A model generated the notes under the pieces. That model did not search any database, was not told where the DNA came from, and saw only the letters and a program-made list of their open reading frames with translations. A program made the translations under genes and the position numbers. Shown one piece after another: positions 59,011 through 64,000 of a DNA stretch of 64,000 bases. Positions within the stretch are counted from its first letter, which is position 1. Every line of letters starts with the position of its first letter. Origin of the DNA: Stentor roeselii (taxonomy: Eukaryota > Ciliophora > Heterotrichea > Heterotrichida > Stentoridae); the NCBI GenBank assembly GCA_006503475.1, contig RSEH01000032.1:124001-188000 (forward strand). The letters are read 5' to 3'.

Positions 59011-61225
59011 TATCCAGATCCTCCACAAGTTTCTGGTGAGTCATTCCAAAAGCAAACCGCGATCGAATAACAACCGAAAACTCTTTCGGAGCTTCAAAGA
59101 CACCTCCAAGTGGATGCAAAGCAGTAGCAACTCTAAGCCAAAACCTTTCCTCAATTCCATCCGCCTGAAAACATCCATTAATTTCAAAGTCCGGTATCCA
59201 GATTTCCTTCAACTCTTCAATTTTTTCCATATTCTTTAAAATTTCCTGACTTTTCTGAAACCCTTGCAAGTGATTGCCACTTGAATAAGGTATTAAAAAA
59301 ACGCTATAAACAGGGTCTTCAGTATGAAAGACATAAACGACTTCATCATTACTTTTCATGACATTGATCTGCCCGATGACTTTGGTGAACTTGACATCAT
59401 TAAAAACAACAGGCAAGAATTTTTCCCAAGACAACCCAAGCGACGAGCATGAGACTGAAGTTTCTCTTTCATCTTCAAGTGAAGAGAACTCAAATTCAAG
59501 ACTCGCCAAATCTCTGCAGGCAGGTTGAAGACTAGAATCTTTTCGAAAACGAAAGGCGGGGGGTATTCCTTTGCTATTTTTTAAGATTTCACTGAATACT
59601 CCAAAAGGCTGTTGATAAGGCCGATAAGCACAAGCGATGCCGACAGCGCTGCAGAAGGACTCAGGACATTCAGGAGGCTTTGCTTGGATGCCGCAAGCGT
59701 AGGAAAGAGTGAGACTGTCGCTGAAAATAGAGAAGTTTGAAGAAATCTCTTTTTGGTTTTGATTTTGATCTGGGCGCTTCGAGCCGTGGATCTGAACAGG
59801 GATTTGATTTTGAGAGTAAATCATTTGCTTCCAACGGAAACTGTGCTTGTCGAATACCGATTTTATTGAAGGGTCGCACTCGTATTTTCCCTTGTCGTTG
59901 ATACGCGTGTTGATCCCGATGCGGATTTCGATGCACGGGTAAGTCGACCACAGGTAATTTAAAAGTGCTTCGATCACTTTTTCGAAAAGCTGCAGGTTTA
60001 AAGCGGAAAGATGAGAAATCAACAGACGGTTTTGAACTGACTTCTGGTTGTCAAGGTTTAAAGATGCCAGACCTACTGTGGTTCCTCCTGCTTTCGCCCA
60101 TAGAAAAGCAGGGAATCGTAAATTCATAGCGTTTTCTATAACAGTTGATACTTTTCCCATACTTTCTTGAATCTCACTTGGCACTTTTTCTGAGAATTTC
60201 GATAAAGTCTCTGGAAAGTTACTTCCTACAGAGAAAAATTCAATTTTTTCATTAAGTAAATCGTCAATTGGAACACTTTTCGCACGGGTGACGGTTGAAG
60301 TCTCTCTTTGTCTTTCCTCAAATTCAGTGAAGGCGAAGCCTTCACTTTTAAGAACTTTTTCACAATCTTTTATTCTTTTCAGAAGATAACTGGGCAGAGG
60401 CAACTCGATTTTGCCAACTTGCCGACCATTGTTGACAAAGAAGGGGTCGTTTTGTGAGAACTCAATAAAGGCGGCCATTGGAGAAGATGAGAGAAAATGT
60501 GAGTCACGAAGCATTTTCGCCAAATAGTTCTGACCTTCCCATTCAAATTTTAGGTTGTCAGGGACACTGGGCGGGTCATGCTCATGAAGGTTTTTCCTCC
60601 AGGCCTGGACACATTCAACGACGTGAAGACTGAGCATTCGCAAGTTGATCAAGCTTTCAACTGAGTTGTGTTTCAATGTGCTGGTCGGCACTTTGATCGA
60701 ATCCGCGAAGTTCTTCAGTTCAACCAAGGAAGTCTCTCGAGCTTTTATCGCACGAAGGACAAGTTGAGTGAAATTTTTGTCATTTTTGAAAGTTTCTAAC
60801 TCGGTCACCAACGCTGTTGACTTTTTCTTCGTCGGAAGCTGGTCTATCGCGTCGAGGAAGATCTTTCTTTGAGCTAAAGGGATTTCTTTGTGGTCCCACA
60901 TGAGTTCCAGGTTTTGTTTTAACTTATTGATTATTTGGTTCTTTAAAACATTTGACTTGTTTTGGAAACGGGTTGAAGTACTTGATTTTAAGTCTTTTGT
61001 TGAAGGGTCTTTTCGGGTACGAACTCGACCCACTCCTACTATTATCTTTTTTTTAGGAAGAATCACTGCGTTTTGAAGGTACCTGTCGTGGAACGCGTTG
61101 TATTCTGGAATTTTACCAAGGTGGAAACGGTTGTCCCAGGACTGCTCTCGCTGCTTTTTGCCTTTTTTTGGCGAAAGCTTGTGAGGACGGGAACCTGGAA
61201 TCCGGATGTAACCTGTTTCGAGCAT
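58961..61225 (-). CDS. Large uncharacterised protein, 754 aa, with duplicated 3' end
   Basis: Single exon. The N-terminal part is basic (HKLSPKKGKKQREQ) and then helical; the middle contains a region resembling GNAT acetyltransferases in secondary-structure order (residues about 415-480, IEALLNYLWSTYPCIEIRIG), but without the catalytic motifs I would need to call it one. The last 100 residues have a hydrophobic, beta-like segment ending YVFDVKPDDFIKI. Function unknown; a structural or ciliate-specific role is possible. Directly downstream lie two partial duplications of its own last 70 bases. Confidence 0.6.
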   Translation of the reverse strand: MLETGYIRIPGSRPHKLSPKKGKKQREQSWDNRFHLGKIPEYNAFHDRYLQNAVILPKKKIIVGVGRVRTRKDPSTKDLKSSTSTRFQNKSNVLKNQIINKLKQNLELMWDHKEIPLAQRKIFLDAIDQLPTKKKSTALVTELETFKNDKNFTQLVLRAIKARETSLVELKNFADSIKVPTSTLKHNSVESLINLRMLSLHVVECVQAWRKNLHEHDPPSVPDNLKFEWEGQNYLAKMLRDSHFLSSSPMAAFIEFSQNDPFFVNNGRQVGKIELPLPSYLLKRIKDCEKVLKSEGFAFTEFEERQRETSTVTRAKSVPIDDLLNEKIEFFSVGSNFPETLSKFSEKVPSEIQESMGKVSTVIENAMNLRFPAFLWAKAGGTTVGLASLNLDNQKSVQNRLLISHLSALNLQLFEKVIEALLNYLWSTYPCIEIRIGINTRINDKGKYECDPSIKSVFDKHSFRWKQMIYSQNQIPVQIHGSKRPDQNQNQKEISSNFSIFSDSLTLSYACGIQAKPPECPESFCSAVGIACAYRPYQQPFGVFSEILKNSKGIPPAFRFRKDSSLQPACRDLASLEFEFSSLEDERETSVSCSSLGLSWEKFLPVVFNDVKFTKVIGQINVMKSNDEVVYVFHTEDPVYSVFLIPYSSGNHLQGFQKSQEILKNMEKIEELKEIWIPDFEINGCFQADGIEERFWLRVATALHPLGGVFEAPKEFSVVIRSRFAFGMTHQKLVEDLDMPLYVFDVKPDDFIKI

Positions 61226-61260
61226 TTTATTTGATTTGGAAGTTTTTGGGACGGTTGGGG

Positions 61261-61770
61261 AGTTGATTGAGATGATGAAAGATTTAATAGAGAGAGTTTT
61301 AGGGAATTATGAATTTTATTTAACAGGTGTATTGTAAATGATTGAGAAGATGAAAGATTTGTAGAGCGAGATTTTAGGGAAGGATGAATTTTATTTATCA
61401 GATGTATCGTGAATGATTGAGAATATGGAGATTTAATAGAGTGAGTTTTAAGGGAATTATGAATTTTATTTATCAGATTATGATGAATGATTGAGAAGAT
61501 GGAAGATTTAATAGAGTGAGTTTTAAGGGAATTATGAATATTATTTATCAGATTGTGGTAAATGATTGAGAAGATGGAAGATTTAATAGAGCGAGATTTT
61601 AGGGAATTATGAATTTTATTTAACAGATTATGAATGATTGAGAAGATGAAAGATTTTATAGAGTGAGTTTTAAGGGAATTATGAATTTTATTTAACAGAT
61701 TGTGGTAAATGATTGAGAAGATGAAAGATTTTATAGAGTGAGTTTTAAGGGAATTATGAATTTTATAGAT
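61261..61770 (+). repeat. Minisatellite, about 7 copies of a 75-nt unit
   Basis: Copies begin near 61264, 61339, 61414, 61490, 61564, 61633 and 61709 with the consensus gattgagaagatgaaagat, followed by tatagagtgagttttaaggg and aattatgaattttatttaac. Copies differ by substitutions and small indels and the array fills almost the whole gap between two genes. No coding frame runs through it. Confidence 0.85.
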
Positions 61771-61810
61771 GCATGATAAATTAGATAAATCACAACACTT
61801 TTACCTCTAG

Positions 61811-62536
61811 TTACAATATCAAGCAGCATCTTCCACATACCCTCGGCTCTTCGAAAATAATGGTACTGGTATCAGCAGCGATTCTCATTTCCCCATAAAG
61901 TTCATCAGAGTTGATCACCATTTCATCCTGTTGTTCCTTAGTTTCCAGATACTCATTTACATCCAATTGATTATTCTGCACGAATTCATTGATTTTTCCT
62001 TCTAGTTCTTTTATTTCATTTCTTTTATTTTCAATACTTTTTCCAATTCTCTGAATTTCAGACTCATAAACTTTAAGTAAATCGTTTTTCATCCGCCATT
62101 CAATGCATAAGTTGATAATTGTTTTCACTATATTTGAGTCTTTTTCCTCAATATTTGACTCAGAAATTTTTCCTTTTATTGCCGATTCAGGAATGTTGCA
62201 AGGGTCGAAATCGTCGATTTTTGATAAAATTTCACAAAATGGTGAACTTGTTACTGCAATTGAGAAAAAATTTAACAAGTCGGACTTGTCTTGTCTTGGA
62301 AGACTGTTGAAGTCATCTTCTGATAGTTCTTTGATTTCGGAAATTTTCTCGAGTAGTTCAGTTTTGGTTTCTTGCAGGTTTCGAAAAAGGAACTCGGATT
62401 TTAGCTGAAGTTGTTTGGTTTTAAATGTTAGAGATTTGAAGACTCGACGCTCTTGAAGGAGAGATTTTTGATAGGAGAGGTAGTTTTGCTTGAAGTCTGA
62501 TACGAATTGGGAAAAAGAATCTTTTTTGGATAGCAT
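61811..62536 (-). CDS. Coiled-coil protein with CaaX box
   Basis: 241 aa, single exon. A charged coiled coil covers most of the sequence; the last 20 residues contain PRVCGRC and end CCLIL, so the terminal Cys-Leu-Ile-Leu is a geranylgeranylation-type CaaX box and the preceding Cys could be palmitoylated. Together with the ankyrin-SAM protein this is the second CaaX protein of the window. A membrane-attached structural protein is likely, function unknown. Start at 62536 follows ataattagcATG. Confidence 0.65.
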   Translation of the reverse strand: MLSKKDSFSQFVSDFKQNYLSYQKSLLQERRVFKSLTFKTKQLQLKSEFLFRNLQETKTELLEKISEIKELSEDDFNSLPRQDKSDLLNFFSIAVTSSPFCEILSKIDDFDPCNIPESAIKGKISESNIEEKDSNIVKTIINLCIEWRMKNDLLKVYESEIQRIGKSIENKRNEIKELEGKINEFVQNNQLDVNEYLETKEQQDEMVINSDELYGEMRIAADTSTIIFEEPRVCGRCCLIL

Positions 62537-62618
62537 GCTAATTATGATTATTCGTTATTCCTCCATTTAACTACCCAACTTAACCACTAAATCTTCTAGA
62601 CTTATCACAACCCAATTC

Positions 62619-63431
62619 TCACTTTCCTTCAAGACTAGGAGCAATACTATAAACAGAAGGATCAATTTTCTTTTCCTTCAAAATCCTGCATCGTCCTTTA
62701 ATCTGTTCCAACTTCCTAATCCTCAAATCTCCAGGATTAGTCCCTTGTATTTCACAAAACCTTTTATATTCCTCAAAAACAACAGTGATCAACTCATAAA
62801 CCAAAGCACAAGCAGTGTTAAACTTAGAGCAAAACTTCGATTTAACAACAACATTAAACTCAGGTTCATAAATGATTCTCAACTCAATCAAATCTTTTGG
62901 TCTTTCAGGTATTCCAACATCTTTAGCACAGATTTCAACGATTTTCTTAAAATTGCATCCTTTAGCGCCTAAGATCTTTTCTTTTAGATGAAAATTGTCA
63001 GAATCTTGAAGATTTATCGGAAACCTCGCAATGTACTTTAAAGATTCAGGAGGCTCTGCCTTTATATTTGCAGCTTTTCTGATGACTGGTACGAAAACTT
63101 CTGGAGTTGGAACTATTTCAAAAGCCATTTCGGCCTCTTTGCTTTTTACCCAGTCGACTTTCAATTGGAAGCCAATGTCGTCGAAGGTGATGGAGTCCAT
63201 TGTTTCCTTTGCAATCATTGCTTCGTATGAGTGGGCGTATGTTACGAAGTACCCACCGTCACGCATCTCGAAGGAATCTACCTGTCCGAAGGTCTCGACT
63301 AGTTTTTGGATTTGGTTTTCTGTCGCGATTCCTGAGAGGCAGTGGATTTCTAAAGTTTTTAGATTCACTGAAAGACCTGATTGCTGCATCACGATCTTTA
63401 CGTTTCGGGAAAGGTCACGAATAGATTCCAT
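62619..63431 (-). CDS. RRM-KH domain RNA-binding protein (paralog 2)
   Basis: 270 aa, single exon. Residues about 25-95 form an RRM (LEIHCLSGIATENQIQKLVE, FEMRDGGYFVTYAHSYEAMI); residues about 130-210 a KH module with KILGAKGCNFKKIVEIC and ELRIIYEPEFNVVVKS, then VFEEYKRFCEIQGTNPGDLR. The architecture and motif order match the gene at 56812-57558, 5 kb away, with clear sequence similarity in both domains. Probable RNA-binding regulator. Its start, like the other copy, lacks an obvious TATAA abutting the ATG. Confidence 0.72.
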   Translation of the reverse strand: MESIRDLSRNVKIVMQQSGLSVNLKTLEIHCLSGIATENQIQKLVETFGQVDSFEMRDGGYFVTYAHSYEAMIAKETMDSITFDDIGFQLKVDWVKSKEAEMAFEIVPTPEVFVPVIRKAANIKAEPPESLKYIARFPINLQDSDNFHLKEKILGAKGCNFKKIVEICAKDVGIPERPKDLIELRIIYEPEFNVVVKSKFCSKFNTACALVYELITVVFEEYKRFCEIQGTNPGDLRIRKLEQIKGRCRILKEKKIDPSVYSIAPSLEGK

Positions 63432-63836
63432 TATTTTAGAGGAAGGAATTTTTTTATTTGGAATTAGGTTGTTTAGAACTAGAATATTTTGAACTTTTTT
63501 ATGAGAAATTTTAGATTTTATTTTGTTTAATGTTTTTTTTATTAGGGATAGATGATTGTTTTACTATTTGTTTAACTTAGGTTTCACAAATTTAGCAATT
63601 TACTGATGAGAAGATTTTGGGTCACTTAAAATGAAATTGAAAAATGCAGGTCAGTAGAGATAATTAATAATTAGAGGATAAAATTGTTGAATGGTTTCAT
63701 AGTTTTATAGTTATATCAAGATAATAATTATAGATTAGTTTGGTAGATAAAAAAGGAATTTCTGATGTGTTCTGAAAATTTATCTAATCTTCATTTTTTT
63801 ATCATTCTTAAACCAATTAATCAAAATGCTCTTATA
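63432..63836. other. Gene-free divergent intergenic region
   Basis: About 400 bp between divergent starts; AT-rich. The end reads gctcttataATG at the partial gene, again with TATAA next to the start codon. No coding or RNA signal seen inside. Confidence 0.45.
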
Positions 63837-64000
63837 ATGTCTTCCGATCAAATGAACGAACTAGAAAAAGAATTACAGAACATCGATAGTCGAAGTGAGG
63901 GAGAAATTCCTCATCAAGATGATTTTGGGAACACTTTATTCACAAGAAGTCTGGAAGATATGTTAATTTTAGAAGACTATACCAGAGTAACAAATACTAC
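63837..64000 (+). CDS. 5' end of a protein gene (cut by window edge)
   Basis: The ATG at 63837, preceded by cttata, starts an open frame (MSSDQMNELEKELQN) that runs to the window end with no stop. The visible 54 residues are acidic with a Ser/Asp/Glu-rich segment followed by DDFGNTLFTRSLEDM. No domain can be named from this fragment. Confidence 0.55.
   Translation, partial: MSSDQMNELEKELQNIDSRSEGEIPHQDDFGNTLFTRSLEDMLILEDYTRVTNT

Overview
This window looks like macronuclear chromosome sequence from a heterotrich ciliate, most probably Stentor or a close relative. It is AT-rich and densely packed with protein genes on both strands. Genes end with TAA, TAG and TGA and tryptophan is TGG, so the standard genetic code is in use, which rules out Blepharisma-type and Condylostoma-type codes. 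The split genes are interrupted by introns of exactly 15 nt (I count 20, plus one irregular 14/17-nt case). All 20 start GT, end AG and have an A at position 10 or, once, at position 11. No tRNA, rRNA, transposon, CRISPR or prophage-like element was seen.

Layout. 1-2 kb: two convergent CDPK-type kinases (one cut by the window edge). 2.8-7.7 kb: Serinc, PP2C phosphatase, a Nup35-like nucleoporin and TRAP-beta; the start codons of the last two lie 5 bp apart. 8.3-12.2 kb: a large surface protein (lectin-like fold, Cys-rich repeats, membrane segments). 12.3-19.6 kb: MKT1-like protein, a DI-G/NPL-PEY repeat protein, a G6Pase/PAP2-like protein and a polytopic protein with a DUF2135-like domain. 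19.7-29 kb: a mostly ciliary or cytoskeletal run (LRRC49, a p28-like-domain protein, coiled-coil proteins, an EF-hand protein). 29.4-38.3 kb: secreted beta-propeller protein, cyclin, a small mitochondrial-type protein, IQ protein, ankyrin-SAM-SAM protein with a CaaX end, SAS6-like, RNase kappa-like and a carbonic-anhydrase-like protein without zinc ligands. 39-47.5 kb: cullin-4-like, C2orf81-like, a small basic protein and a TRP-like channel. 48-58.6 kb: an axonemal-type repeat protein, several unknown small proteins, a thioredoxin-fold protein, an inactive UBC-domain protein, Rab2-like, a GT22-like membrane protein, an RRM-KH protein and NOT2-like. 59-64 kb: a large unknown protein followed by 73-nt duplications of its own 3' end, a 75-nt minisatellite, a CaaX coiled-coil protein, a second RRM-KH protein and the start of another gene.

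Themes. (1) Extreme compaction: 7-25 bp between many genes and divergent start codons 5, 20 and 26 bp apart, with a TATAA-like motif abutting many ATGs. (2) Cilium, basal body and cortex functions are common (LRRC49, SAS6L, p28-like, C2orf81-like, TPH-like coiled coil, axonemal repeats). (3) Several enzyme-family proteins have lost catalytic residues. (4) Base composition alternates in blocks of roughly 0.3-1 kb between A/C-rich and G/T-rich on the + strand, with borders inside single genes. Two small split genes were found by joining exons across 15-nt introns. There is no obvious multi-gene system such as a defence island; the strongest novelty candidates are the intron/promoter architecture and the composition blocks.
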